This document shows, in pieces, positions 16,151-27,899 of a stretch of 64,000 nt of DNA. The first letter of the stretch is position 1, and every line of letters begins with the position of its first letter. A program made the translations under genes and the position numbers. Source of the stretch: Streptomyces sp. TRM49041 (GTDB taxonomy: Bacteria > Actinomycetota > Actinomycetes > Streptomycetales > Streptomycetaceae); contig NZ_VSRY01000167.1 in assembly GCF_008271805.1 (NCBI RefSeq), positions 88,497 to 152,496 of the forward strand, given 5' to 3'. The notes under the pieces are model-generated. The model was not told where the DNA came from. It did not search any database and worked only from the letters and a program-made list of their open reading frames with translations.

Positions 16151-16798
16151 TCAGTGCGCGGCCCTGGGCGCGGACGTGTCGGCGGCGAGGCTGACGGCGA
16201 GCGCGCCCAGCACGGCGCCCATCGCGTAGCGCTGGGCGCGCAGCCAGGCCGGACGGCGGGCGAGGAACACCGCGACGGCCCCGGCGGCGAGGACGATGGC
16301 CAGGTTCACACCGACGCTGACGACCACCTGGACGGAGCCGAGCAGCAGCCCCTGGGCGAGGACGTGGCCGTCGTCGATGTCCACGAACTGGGGGATGAGG
16401 GACAGGTACATGATGGCGATCTTGGGGTTGAGCAGGCTTGTCATCAGCCCCATCGTGAACAGCCTGCGCGGCGAGTCGTACGGGACGTCCTGCGGCGTGA
16501 AGACGGACACCCCGCCCGGCCGGAGCGCGCTCCAGGCGAGCCACGCGAGATACGCCGCGCCCGCGAGCTTCACCGCCAGGTAGAGCTGCGGCACGGCGAC
16601 GAACAGCACCGAGAGGCCGAGGTTGGTGGCGACGAGGTACACCAGGAAGCCGACGGCGACGCCGCCGAGCGAGATGACCCCGGCGCGGCGGCCCTGGGTG
16701 AGTGAGCGCGAGACGAGATAGATCATGTTGGGCCCCGGTGTGAGCACCATGCCGAGCGCGATGACGAGAACCCCCAGCAGGGCACTGCCCTCCACCAT
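16151..16798 (-). CDS. LysE/RhtB-family exporter, copy 1
   Basis: Encodes 215 residues with about six hydrophobic helices and the family motif GMVLTPGPNMIYLVSRSLTQ near residues 16-35, then TSLLNPKIAIMYLSLIPQF. Such proteins export amino acids or related small molecules through the cytoplasmic membrane. GAGAGGGAACGGC precedes ATG 16798. It is divergent from the MocR regulator, with the shared repeats at 16836-16893, so it is a probable MocR target. Confidence 0.88.
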   Translation of the reverse strand: MVEGSALLGVLVIALGMVLTPGPNMIYLVSRSLTQGRRAGVISLGGVAVGFLVYLVATNLGLSVLFVAVPQLYLAVKLAGAAYLAWLAWSALRPGGVSVFTPQDVPYDSPRRLFTMGLMTSLLNPKIAIMYLSLIPQFVDIDDGHVLAQGLLLGSVQVVVSVGVNLAIVLAAGAVAVFLARRPAWLRAQRYAMGAVLGALAVSLAADTSAPRAAH

Positions 16799-16835
16799 GC
16801 CGTTCCCTCTCCCCCAGTCACTGAAGACCCTGGAG

Positions 16836-16893
16836 TCGGAGCATATTGACATCGCTTGACTCGGAGCAATAGAAACATTGCACTCGGTGCAAT
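16836..16893. promoter_or_regulatory. Operator array between LysE exporter and MocR genes
   Basis: Three direct copies of TCGGWGCAWW (16836-16845 TCGGAGCATA, 16861-16870 TCGGAGCAAT, 16884-16893 TCGGTGCAAT) are spaced 25 and 23 bp, about two helical turns. The last copy is also half of the palindrome ATTGCAC-TCG-GTGCAAT (16877-16893). Direct repeats of this kind are typical of MocR-family binding sites. Confidence 0.7.
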
Positions 16894-16917
16894 CAAACGG
16901 GTCTGGGGGCAAGGCTG

Positions 16918-18258
16918 TTGAGCGACTATCAACAGGTGGCGAACGCCGTGGCGGCGGAGATCGCGGCGGGGCGGCTGAGACCCGGCGACCGGCTGCCGCC
17001 GCAGCGGCGGTTCGCCCGCCAGTACGGCATCGCCGGTTCCACGGCGGCCCGTGTCTACCGGGAGCTGGCCCGGCGCGGCCTGACGGTCGGCGAGGTGGGA
17101 CGCGGCACGTTCGTACGGGCCACCGAAGGGCGGGGCGGGGCGCCCGCGCTGAGCGACCCGCCGGACCAGCGGATCAACCTGGAGCTCAACTACCCGGTGG
17201 TACCCGAGCAGGCCCGGCTCCTCGCCCAGGGCATGGGCGGCCTGCTCCGCACCGACGTCCTCGACGCGGCGCTGCGCCCGGTGGGCGCGGCCGGCACGCC
17301 GGAGGCCCGCGCTGCCGCCGCCGCGCTGCTGGCCCGCGCGGACTGGCGGCCCCGCCCGGACCAGGTGCTGTGCACGGGCAACGGTCGGCAGGCGATCTCG
17401 GCCGCCGTCGCCGCGCTGGTCCCGCCGGGCGGCCGCCTGGGGGCGGAGGAGTTCACGTACCCGGTGCTGAAGTCGATCGCGGGCCGCCTGGGCGTCACGG
17501 TCGTCCCGCTGGCCATGGACGAGCACGGCGTACGCCCGGAGTCCCTGGCGGACACCCACCGCCGCGCCCCGCTGCACGCCGTCTACGTACAGCCGACCCT
17601 GCACAACCCGCTCTCCCTCACCATGCCGCCCGCACGCCGCGCCGAACTCGCCGCGACACTGCGCCGACTGGACGTCCCGGCGATCGAGGACACCGTCTGG
17701 GCGTTCCTGTACGACGACACGGCGCCGCTCGCCGCGTCGGCGCCCGAGCGGACGGTCGTCGTGGACAGTCTGTCCAAGCGGCTCGCGCCCGGCCTGACCG
17801 CCGGGTTCGCGGTGGTGCCCGAGGCGCTCGCGGCGCGCGTGGAGGCGGCCATCCGGTCGGGTGGCTGGGCGCCGTCCCGGTTCGCGCTGGAGGCCGCGAC
17901 CCGCTGGCACGCGGACGGCACGGTCCAGGCACTCGTCCACGCCAAGCGGCAGGAGGCGGAGCGCCGCCAGGCCCTCGCCCGCGACCGCCTCTCCGGCTTC
18001 ACCCTGCGCACCGACCCGCGCTCGTGCTTCTGCTGGTGGGACCTGCCGCCCGCCTGGCGCGCCGACCTGTTCGTCGCCGCCGCGTCCCGGCACGGCATCG
18101 CGGTGACCCCGGCGTCCGCGTTCACCGCCGACCCGCACCGTGCCCCCAGCGCCGTCCGCCTCGGCCTGGCGTCGCCCCCGCTCGACACCCTCTCCCACGC
18201 CCTCACCACCCTCGCGGCGCTGGCCCGTTCGGCGCCGGACGACCTGGTTCTCGCCTGA
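16918..18258 (+). CDS. MocR/PdxR-type GntR regulator with aminotransferase domain
   Basis: Encodes 446 residues starting at TTG 16918 with GGGGG and AAGG upstream. Residues 1-65 form a winged helix of the GntR type (LRPGDRLPPQRRFARQYGIA). The rest is a fold-type I aminotransferase-like domain with VYVQPTLHNPLS (PLP pocket Asn) and the Schiff-base lysine in VVVDSLSKRLAPGL. Family members sense PLP or an amine and regulate PLP synthesis, GABA use or export. Here the divergent LysE exporter and the repeat operators suggest control of that exporter and of itself. Confidence 0.9.
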   Translation: MSDYQQVANAVAAEIAAGRLRPGDRLPPQRRFARQYGIAGSTAARVYRELARRGLTVGEVGRGTFVRATEGRGGAPALSDPPDQRINLELNYPVVPEQARLLAQGMGGLLRTDVLDAALRPVGAAGTPEARAAAAALLARADWRPRPDQVLCTGNGRQAISAAVAALVPPGGRLGAEEFTYPVLKSIAGRLGVTVVPLAMDEHGVRPESLADTHRRAPLHAVYVQPTLHNPLSLTMPPARRAELAATLRRLDVPAIEDTVWAFLYDDTAPLAASAPERTVVVDSLSKRLAPGLTAGFAVVPEALAARVEAAIRSGGWAPSRFALEAATRWHADGTVQALVHAKRQEAERRQALARDRLSGFTLRTDPRSCFCWWDLPPAWRADLFVAAASRHGIAVTPASAFTADPHRAPSAVRLGLASPPLDTLSHALTTLAALARSAPDDLVLA

Positions 18259-18364
18259 CGGGCCGTCGAGACCGAAACGAGACCGGATCCGTGTGACGGA
18301 CGGGCGGGTCCCCCGCGTAGAGCCGGTGACGGACTGGTGCGTGATCGGATGGGGAGGGGCCGTG

Positions 18365-19459
<1,095 letters not shown>

Positions 19460-19553
19460 GACTCACCTGCGCCCCTCCTCTCCACAACCGACCGTACTCA
19501 GGGGTAACGTCGCGGCCTGCCCTGCTGTCGGTGGTGAGCGCGAAGGGGCCCTC

Positions 19554-20681
19554 ATGACGACGACTGAGACGCCTTCCCCGTCCGCGGACGGACCGGGTGA
19601 CCAGGCTGCCCACACGCGGTGGCACCACATGTGGAGCCACCGGGAGCACCTGCTCAAAGTGGCGCGCCGTCGTTCCATGAGCGCCGAGGACGCCGAGGAC
19701 GCCGTGCACGAGGCGATGCTGCGCGCCGCCGAGAACCCGCACCTCGACGACGCGCGGCTGGGCGCCTGGCTGACCACCGTCACCATGCGGATCTGCGTCG
19801 ACCGGCACCGTCAGGTCCACCGCGAGGCCGAGGTCCGTACGCTGCCCAAGCTCACCGCGCCGGGCCCTGTGCCGGTCGACGAGGTCGTCTGCGACCGGGC
19901 CGAGGCGACCTGGATCGCGTACCGGAGCCGGGAGCTGCCCGCGCGGCAGGCGGAGGCCCTCCGGCTGAAGGCCCAGGACCGGGATGTCGAGCAGGTCGCC
20001 CGGGAGATGGGGCTCAGCTACGAGGCGGTCGAGTCCCTGCTGGCCCGGGCCCGGCGTACGCTCCGCAACTCGCTCGCCGGCACATTGGGGCTCGCTCTCT
20101 GGCTGGTCGGGCGCGGCGGACGCGCGTCGTCGCAGGCCGGCGGGAATGTCCAGGCCGCCGCCATGGCGTCGGCTGCGGCGCTGGCCGTCGTCGGGCTCGC
20201 CCTCCCCTTCTCGTACGACCCGCACGCCCCGCACGACCCGGACCGGGCCCGGCCGCCGCGGCCCGCCGCCTCGGCCGGCGACGGTGCCGCGGACACCGTC
20301 GGGTACGAGGTGCCGACGCCGCCGTCCGTCGGGCCTGCCCGGTACGCCGACGGGGGCGCTCCTCCGGTTCCGGCCCCGGCCGTGTCGCCGCAGGCCCTCC
20401 CGTCCCTGATCCCGCCGCTTCCGGAGGTGCTGCCGGAGGTGGCGCTGCCCGGGGAACTGACGCGGACTGCGGTGCCGGAGATGCCGCTGCCCCGCGTACC
20501 GCTGCCGGAGGCGTCTCTGCCGGGGGCTTCGCTCCCGGGGGCGCCCCTGCCCGATGACGTGCCACTGCCGCAGCCGGAGCTCCCGGCGGCGGAGCTCCCG
20601 GAGCCCCTGCCCGACGGGCCCGCGCCGCGGGTGTTCCAGGACCCGCTGGTCCCCTCGCCCGCGCCCGTTCCGGCGTCGTAA
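19554..20681 (+). CDS. ECF-like sigma factor with transmembrane segment and proline-rich tail
   Basis: Encodes 375 residues. Region 2 (about 28-95: SAEDAEDAVHEAMLRAAENP, LTTVTMRICVDRH) and region 4 (about 125-180: LPARQAEALRLKAQDRDVEQ, MGLSYEAVESLLARARRTLR) are recognisable. After a short basic stretch comes a hydrophobic helix (about 199-218, MASAAALAVVGLALPF). A ~150-residue tail of PLPE/LPGA-type proline repeats follows, with no cysteine. If the helix is inserted, the tail would be outside the cell and the sigma domains tethered to the membrane. GAAGGGG precedes the ATG. It lies 86 bp upstream of mkl on the same strand and may control the mce operon. Confidence 0.82.
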   Translation: MTTTETPSPSADGPGDQAAHTRWHHMWSHREHLLKVARRRSMSAEDAEDAVHEAMLRAAENPHLDDARLGAWLTTVTMRICVDRHRQVHREAEVRTLPKLTAPGPVPVDEVVCDRAEATWIAYRSRELPARQAEALRLKAQDRDVEQVAREMGLSYEAVESLLARARRTLRNSLAGTLGLALWLVGRGGRASSQAGGNVQAAAMASAAALAVVGLALPFSYDPHAPHDPDRARPPRPAASAGDGAADTVGYEVPTPPSVGPARYADGGAPPVPAPAVSPQALPSLIPPLPEVLPEVALPGELTRTAVPEMPLPRVPLPEASLPGASLPGAPLPDDVPLPQPELPAAELPEPLPDGPAPRVFQDPLVPSPAPVPAS

Positions 20682-20767
20682 AAAAATCTTGGTATTTCCG
20701 GCGACGGACGCCCCTCCCCTCCCCGTAGAGCAGATGTCGAGCTGCTCCCCGCTGAAGGGTGAACCGG

Positions 20768-21772
20768 ATGGGTGTCGAGATCTGCGTGGAAGGGTTGACG
20801 AAATCCTTCGGCCACCAGGTCATCTGGCAGGACGTGTCACTGACCCTGCCCGCCGGGGAGGTGTCCGTCCTGCTCGGCCCCTCGGGCACGGGAAAGTCGG
20901 TGTTCCTGAAGACCCTCGTCGGGCTGCTCAAGCCCGACCGGGGCGCGATCAGGATCGCCGGGCAGGACGTCACCCGGCTCCGTGAGCACGAGCTGTACGA
21001 GGTACGGAAACTGTTCGGCGTGCTGTTCCAGGACGGCGCGCTGTTCGGGTCGATGAACCTGTACGACAACATCGCCTTCCCGCTGCGCGAGCACACGCGC
21101 AGGCCGGAGAGCGAGATACGGCGGATCGTCCTCGAGAAGATGGACATGGTCGGCCTGATCGGTGCCGAGGAGAAGCTGCCCGGCGAGATCTCGGGCGGCA
21201 TGCGCAAACGCGCCGGACTGGCGCGGGCGCTGGTCCTCGACCCGGAGATCATCCTGTTCGACGAGCCCGACTCGGGGCTCGATCCGGTCCGCGTGGCGTA
21301 TCTGAACCAGCTGATCGTGGACCTGAACGCGCAGATCGACGCGACGTTCCTGATCGTCACACACGACATCGCCTCCGCCCGGCAGGTCCCGGACAACATC
21401 GGGCTGCTGTTCCGGCGGGAGCTGGTGATGTTCGGGCCCCGCGAGGAGTTGCTGACCAGCGACGAGCCGGTGGTGCGGCAGTTCCTGAACGGCCGGATGC
21501 AGGGGCCGATCGGCATGGCGGAGGAGAAGGACGCCGCGCAGGTCGAGCAGGAGCTGGCGCAGCTGGACGCGGGCGACCACCGCGGGCCGCGGGGCGGCAA
21601 GGGCGCGTCGGGCGAGGGGATGACGCCGCGTCTCCTCCCGAGCCCCGCGGTCCCCCGGTCGGCGCGGTGGGAGGCGATCGCCGCACGCGAGACAGCGCCG
21701 CACAGCGGCCCCGGATCCGCGGGTGGCGGGTCCGCCGCCGCGCCCGGCCGCCAGGAGGTGAAGAACGCGTGA
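20768..21772 (+). CDS. mkl: Mce-transporter ATPase (Mkl/MceG/MlaF type)
   Basis: Encodes a 334-residue ABC ATPase. Walker A is LLGPSGTGKSVF (about 39-50), the Q-loop is VLFQDGALFGSMN, the signature reads ISGGMRKRAGLARAL, Walker B is IILFDEPDSGLDP, and the H-loop is VTHDI. The C-terminal ~90 residues are a Gly/Ala/Pro-rich extension. MlaF-type ATPases power import of lipids or sterols by MCE/YrbE complexes. The start at ATG 20768 has GAAGGG upstream. It overlaps yrbE1A by 4 bp (GTGA), so it heads the mce operon. Confidence 0.93.
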   Translation: MGVEICVEGLTKSFGHQVIWQDVSLTLPAGEVSVLLGPSGTGKSVFLKTLVGLLKPDRGAIRIAGQDVTRLREHELYEVRKLFGVLFQDGALFGSMNLYDNIAFPLREHTRRPESEIRRIVLEKMDMVGLIGAEEKLPGEISGGMRKRAGLARALVLDPEIILFDEPDSGLDPVRVAYLNQLIVDLNAQIDATFLIVTHDIASARQVPDNIGLLFRRELVMFGPREELLTSDEPVVRQFLNGRMQGPIGMAEEKDAAQVEQELAQLDAGDHRGPRGGKGASGEGMTPRLLPSPAVPRSARWEAIAARETAPHSGPGSAGGGSAAAPGRQEVKNA

Positions 21773-22539
21773 GCATCTCCCCGACCGGCGGTCTGCGCCA
21801 GTCCGGCGCGCTCTTCGCGATGGCGCTGGACGTGGTCCGTACGCTCCCCCGGCGGCCTTTCCAGGTGAGGGAGTTCATCCAGCAGGCATGGTTCATCGCA
21901 GGCGTGACGATCCTCCCGACCGCCCTGGTCTCCATCCCCTTCGGCGCGGTCATCGCGCTCCAGATCGGCGGGCTCACCCGGCAGCTCGGCGCCGAGTCGT
22001 TCGCGGGCGCCGCCTCCGTGCTCGCCGTGCTCCGCGAGGCGTCGCCCATCGTGACGGCGCTGCTCATCGCGGGAGCCGGCGGCACCGCGATCTGCGCGGA
22101 CCTCGGGGCGCGCAAGATCCGAGAGGAGATCGACGCCCTCCAGGTCCTGGGCATCGACCCGATCCACCGGCTCGTCGTGCCACGCGTGCTGGCGACCATG
22201 CTCGTGGCGGTCCTCCTCAACGGCCTCGTCTCCGTCGTCGGCGTCGCCGGCGGCTATGTGTTCAACGTCGTCCTCCAGAACGGCACCCCAGGCGCCTACC
22301 TGGCGTCCTTCACGCATCTCGCCCAGCTCTCCGACCTGTGGGCGGCCGAGCTGAAGGCGCTGGTCTTCGGGGCGATCGCGGCGATCGTCGCCTCGTACAA
22401 GGGGCTGACCGCCAAGGGCGGGCCCAAGGGCGTGGGCGACGCGGTGAACCAGTCCGTCGTCATCACCTTCATGTTGCTGTTCGTCACGAACTTCGTGATG
22501 ACCGCCGTCTACTTCCAGCTCGTTCCGCAGAAGGGTTGA
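21769..22539 (+). CDS. yrbE1A: YrbE/MlaE-family permease A
   Basis: Encodes a 256-residue membrane permease with five or six helices. Signatures of the family are IPFGAVIALQIGGLTRQLGA, the glutamate in the cytoplasmic helix REASPIVTALLIAGAGG, and IREEIDALQVLGIDPI, the ATPase-coupling segment. The start GTG 21769 overlaps the mkl stop, with AGGAGG 11 nt upstream. It pairs with yrbE1B one base after its own stop. Confidence 0.92.
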   Translation: MSISPTGGLRQSGALFAMALDVVRTLPRRPFQVREFIQQAWFIAGVTILPTALVSIPFGAVIALQIGGLTRQLGAESFAGAASVLAVLREASPIVTALLIAGAGGTAICADLGARKIREEIDALQVLGIDPIHRLVVPRVLATMLVAVLLNGLVSVVGVAGGYVFNVVLQNGTPGAYLASFTHLAQLSDLWAAELKALVFGAIAAIVASYKGLTAKGGPKGVGDAVNQSVVITFMLLFVTNFVMTAVYFQLVPQKG

Positions 22540-22540
22540 C

Positions 22541-23365
22541 GTGGCTCTCAACAACCCGCTCGCCCGCACCGGTCGCGCCCTGGAGGAGCTGGGCGTCCAG
22601 CTCGTCTTCTACGGGCGCTCGCTCGCCTGGACCGGCCGCACGCTGCGCCGCTACAAGAAGGAGGTGCTGCGGCTCCTCGCCGAGGTCAGCTTCGGACGCG
22701 GCGCGCTCGCCGTCGTCGGCGGCACCGTCGGCGTCATCGCGTTCCTCTCCTTCTTCACCGGCACCGAAGTCGGCCTCCAGGGGTACGCCGGGCTCAACCA
22801 GCTCGGCACGTCCAACTTCGTGGCGTTCCTGTCCGCGTACTTCAACACCCGCGAGATCGCCCCGCTCGTCGCCGGGCTGGCGCTCTCCGCGACCGTGGGT
22901 GCCGGGTTCACCGCACAGCTCGGGGCGATGCGGATCAGCGAGGAGACGGACGCCCTCGAAGTCATGGGCGTCCCGTCGCTGCCCTTCCTCGTCACCACCC
23001 GCATGATCGCCGGATTCGTCGCGGTGATCCCGCTGTACGTGGTGGGGCTGCTCTCCTCGTACTTCGCCGCCCGGACCATCACCACCGGCTACTACGGTCA
23101 GTCCACGGGCACGTACGACCACTACTTCCAGCAGTACCTGCCACCCGTCGACGTGCTGTGGTCCTTCGGCAAGGTGATCGTCTTCGCCGTCGTGATCATC
23201 CTGGTCCACTGCTACTACGGCTACTACGCGAGCGGCGGCCCGGCCGGCGTCGGCGTGGCCGTCGGACGCGGCGTGCGGACGTCCATCGTGGCCGTCAACA
23301 TCCTCGACTTCTTCCTGAGCCTCGCCATCTGGGGCGCCCACACGACCGTACGAATAGCGGGGTAG
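22541..23365 (+). CDS. yrbE1B: YrbE/MlaE-family permease B
   Basis: Encodes a 274-residue partner permease with an amphipathic N-terminal helix (ARTGRALEELGVQLVFYGRS), FTAQLGAMRISEETDALEVM as the coupling element, and a C-terminal helix pair. GTG 22541 starts one base after the yrbE1A stop. The heterodimer with YrbE1A forms the membrane pore of the Mce importer. Confidence 0.92.
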   Translation: MALNNPLARTGRALEELGVQLVFYGRSLAWTGRTLRRYKKEVLRLLAEVSFGRGALAVVGGTVGVIAFLSFFTGTEVGLQGYAGLNQLGTSNFVAFLSAYFNTREIAPLVAGLALSATVGAGFTAQLGAMRISEETDALEVMGVPSLPFLVTTRMIAGFVAVIPLYVVGLLSSYFAARTITTGYYGQSTGTYDHYFQQYLPPVDVLWSFGKVIVFAVVIILVHCYYGYYASGGPAGVGVAVGRGVRTSIVAVNILDFFLSLAIWGAHTTVRIAG

Positions 23366-23372
23366 AGCGCCG

Positions 23373-24634
23373 ATGCCCACCGCCACCAAGACCCGGCTGC
23401 GGCTGTACGGGATTCTCTTCCTCCTCGTACTGGCCCTGCTGCTGTCCCTCACCGTCGCCGTCTACCAGCAGGTGTTCACCCCGGTCGTCCGGGTCACCCT
23501 GCAGGCCGACAGGCTCGGCAACCAGCTGCAGCCGCGCGCGGACGTCAAACTGCGCGGCCTGCTCGTCGGCGAGGTCCGCGAGGTGCGGGCCGACGGCGAG
23601 AAGGCCACGCTCAGCCTCGCGCTCAAGCCCGAGCACGTACCGGACATCCCCGCCGACGTGCACGCGCGGCTGCTGCCCAAGACCCTCTTCGGCGAGAAGT
23701 ACGTCGACCTCGTCGCCCCCGGGAACGGCTCGTCGGCCGGGCGGCCGATCCGCGCCGGTGACGTCATCACCCAGGACCGCACCGCCGTCGGCATCGAGCT
23801 CCAGCAGCTGATGAACGACCTGCTGCCGCTGCTGCGCACCGTGCAGCCCGCCAAGCTCAACGCGACCCTCTCGGCCTTCGCCACCGCCCTCGACGGGCGC
23901 GGCGACCGGATCGGCGACAACCTGGTCCGCCTGGACGGCTATCTGCGCCGGATCAACCCGCACATGCCGTCCATCAGGGAGGACATCAAGCGGTTCGCCG
24001 ACGTCGCCGAGGTGTACAGCGAGGCCGCCCCCGACCTGCTGCGCATCCTCGACAACACCCTCACCACCAGCCGCACCCTCGTCGAGCGCAAGGAGCAGCT
24101 CGCGTCCGTCCTGACCTGGACGGCGACCGCCTCCGACACCGCGGAGGGCGTCCTCGACGAGAACGCCGACCGGCTGATCACCCTGGGCCGCGTCTCCCGC
24201 CCGACCCTCGCCCTGTTCGCCCGCTACTCGCCGGAGTACCCCTGCCTCCTGGAGGGGCTCGTACGGCAGGAAGCGGCGTCCGAGGAGGCGTTCCGCGGCG
24301 GGAAGATGCGCATCACCCTCGAGCTCGTCCATCCCCGTCCCCCCTACCGACCCGGCGAGGAACCGCGCTATGCCGACCGCTCAGGACCGAACTGCAGAGG
24401 TCTGCCCCACCCGAACGTCCCGGCCCCCCACACCAGGCTCCGCGACGGTACGAAGGACCCGGACGCCGGCAAGGGCGGCGCGGGTGGCTACCGCCCCGTG
24501 TCCGCGACCCCGGCCGAGCAGCGGGCGGTGTCCGCGCTCGTCGCGCCCGCGATGGGCGTGCCGGTGGACCGCGTCCCGGCGGTCGCGACCCTCCTGTTCG
24601 GCCCCATGGCCCGCGGAACGGCGGTGAGCGTCGC

Positions 24635-24638
<4 letters not shown>
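23373..24638 (+). CDS. mceA: MCE-family protein A
   Basis: Encodes 421 residues: an N-terminal membrane anchor (about 9-32), an MCE domain (about 38-115: ADVKLRGLLVGEVREV, then KTLFGEKYVDLV), and a long helical region (about 130-300) predicted to build the periplasmic-type tunnel. A C-terminal Pro/Gly-rich domain contains two cysteines (PCLLEGL, NCRGLPH). MCE proteins form a hexameric needle carrying lipids between envelope layers. It overlaps mceB by 4 bp. Confidence 0.92.
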
Positions 24639-25773
<1,135 letters not shown>

Positions 25774-25777
<4 letters not shown>

Positions 25778-26757
25778 CCCCCTTCCGTGACCGCGACCCG
25801 GTGGTGATCGGCGCCGTCGGCCTCGCCGTGATCTTCGCGCTCGTCGTGACGGCGTTCAACGCCGGGAACCTGCCCCTGATCGGCAACGGCGACCGGTACC
25901 ACGCCGCGTTCTCAGAGGCCGGCGGGCTCAGGCCCGGCGACGACGTGCGCGTCGCCGGAGTCAAGGTGGGCAAGGTCGACGAGGTCGACCTGGACGGCGA
26001 CCACGTCAAGGTGACGTTCCGGGTGAAGGGCGACCCGAAGCTCGGGGAGCGCACCGGGGCAGCCGTCCGGATCAAGACGATCCTGGGCGCCAAGTACCTG
26101 GCGCTGGAACCGAAGGGCTCCGGGCGGCTGAAGCCCGGCAGCGAGATACCGCTGAGCCGGACGACCCCGGCGTACGACGTGGTGACGGCGTTCAGCGATC
26201 TCACGACGACCGCCGAGGCCGTCGACACCGAGCGACTCGCGACCGCCCTGGACACCCTCTCCACGACGTTCGAGGACTCGCCCGCCGAGGTGAAGGCGTC
26301 CATCGAGGGCCTGTCGAAGATCTCCCGCACCGTCGCCTCCCGCGACCAGGCGCTGCGCGAACTCCTCGCCCACGCCAACGGGGTGAGCGGCGTCCTGGCG
26401 GACCGGACGCGCGAGTTCCGGACGCTGGTCAAGGACGGCGACAAGCTGTTCCAGGAGATCACCGCCCGGCGGAAGGCGATCCACGCGCTGCTCACCGGTT
26501 CCGTGGCGCTCAGCGTCCAGCTGTCCGGCCTCGTCAAGGACAACCGCGAGGCGATCGGCCCGGCGCTCACCAAGCTGAACGCCGTGGTCAAGATGCTGGA
26601 GCGGAACCAGCAGAGCCTCGACCGCAGCGTCCAGCTGCTGGCGCCGTACGCCCGGGTCTTCACCAACACCCTCGGCAACGGCCGCTGGTTCGACAGCTAC
26701 ATCCAGAACATGGTCGCGCCCACGCCGGTGGAACCGCGGACGGGAGGAGCACGATGA
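25774..26757 (+). CDS. mceC: MCE-family protein C
   Basis: Encodes 327 residues: membrane helix (about 10-28), MCE domain (about 35-118: GDDVRVAGVKVGKVDEVDLD, IKTILGAKYLALEP) and a helical tail. It has no long C-terminal extension. ATG 25774 overlaps the mceB stop (ATGA), and its own stop overlaps the mceD start. Confidence 0.92.
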
Positions 26758-27899
26758 GGGTCCCCGCTCCGAGGATTCCCTTCAGGACGATGCCCGCGGG
26801 GCGCGCGACCGCCGTCGCGCTGGTGCTCGCGCTGCTCGCGGCGGCCGCCGTCGCGCTGTGGCCGAGCTCGCCGAAGACCCGGGTCACGGCGTACTTCCCG
26901 CGTACGGTCGGCATCTACCCCGGGTCCGACGTCCGGGTCCTGGGCGTGCGGATCGGCGAGGTGAGGACGATCACCCCGGAGGGCGACCGGGTCCGGGTCG
27001 AGCTGGAGTACGAGGGCCACCGCAAGGTCCCGGCGGACGCCCGGGCCGCGATCATCAACTCCTCTGTCGTCAGCGACCGTTACCTCCAGCTGCTCCCCGT
27101 GTACCGGGGCGGCGCGGCCATGAAGAGCGGCGCGGTCATCCCCGAGCACCGCACGGCCGTGCCGGTCGAGCTGGACCGGGTCTTCGACAGCCTCCGTACG
27201 ACGGCGGACGCGCTCGGCCCGAAGGGCGCCAACAAGGACGGCTCGCTGTCCCGGCTCCTCGCGGTGAGCGCGGACAACCTCCAGGGCCAGGGCGTGAAGC
27301 TCCACCAGACGGTGGAGGACCTGTCCCAGGCGGTCACCACCCTGTCGGACGGCCGGCAGGACCTGTTCGGGACCGTACGGAACCTCCAGGTGTTCACGGC
27401 CGCCCTGTCGGCGGACGACGCGGCGATCCGGTCGTTCAACAGCAATCTCGCGAAGGTCGCCGAGCAGCTCTCCGGGGAGCGCGAGGACCTGGCCGCGGCC
27501 ATCACGCACCTGGCGTCCGCGCTCGCCGACGTCTCCCAGTTCGTCAGGGGCAACGAGAAGGCGCTGACGGCCGACGTCAAGGGCCTCAGCAAGGTCACGC
27601 GGGTCCTCGTCACCCAGCGGGCGGCCCTCGCCGAACTCATGGACGTGGCGCCCGCCGGGCTCTCCAACCTGCAGAACGCCTACAACCCGGAGTCCGGCAC
27701 GCTCGACACACGCAGCAACCCCGACCACCCGCAGGACCCGGCCGCCCTGCTCTGCTCCCTGCTCAGGACTGCGGGCGAGAAGGCGGACTGCGAGGACCTG
27801 AAGACCGTGTTCGACGCCCTGCCGAAGCAGCCGGCGCCCGCCGCCGGGACCGCGTCGACGGACAGGACGCTCGGCGGAATCCTGGAGGCCCGCACATGA
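26754..27899 (+). CDS. mceD: MCE-family protein D
   Basis: Encodes 381 residues: membrane anchor (about 18-40), MCE domain (about 43-125: GSDVRVLGVRIGEVRTITPE, INSSVVSDRYLQLLP) and a helical region. The C-terminus has a Cys pair (LLCSLLRTAG, KADCEDLKTV). Translationally coupled with both neighbours by 4-bp overlaps. Confidence 0.92.
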   Translation: MRVPAPRIPFRTMPAGRATAVALVLALLAAAAVALWPSSPKTRVTAYFPRTVGIYPGSDVRVLGVRIGEVRTITPEGDRVRVELEYEGHRKVPADARAAIINSSVVSDRYLQLLPVYRGGAAMKSGAVIPEHRTAVPVELDRVFDSLRTTADALGPKGANKDGSLSRLLAVSADNLQGQGVKLHQTVEDLSQAVTTLSDGRQDLFGTVRNLQVFTAALSADDAAIRSFNSNLAKVAEQLSGEREDLAAAITHLASALADVSQFVRGNEKALTADVKGLSKVTRVLVTQRAALAELMDVAPAGLSNLQNAYNPESGTLDTRSNPDHPQDPAALLCSLLRTAGEKADCEDLKTVFDALPKQPAPAAGTASTDRTLGGILEART

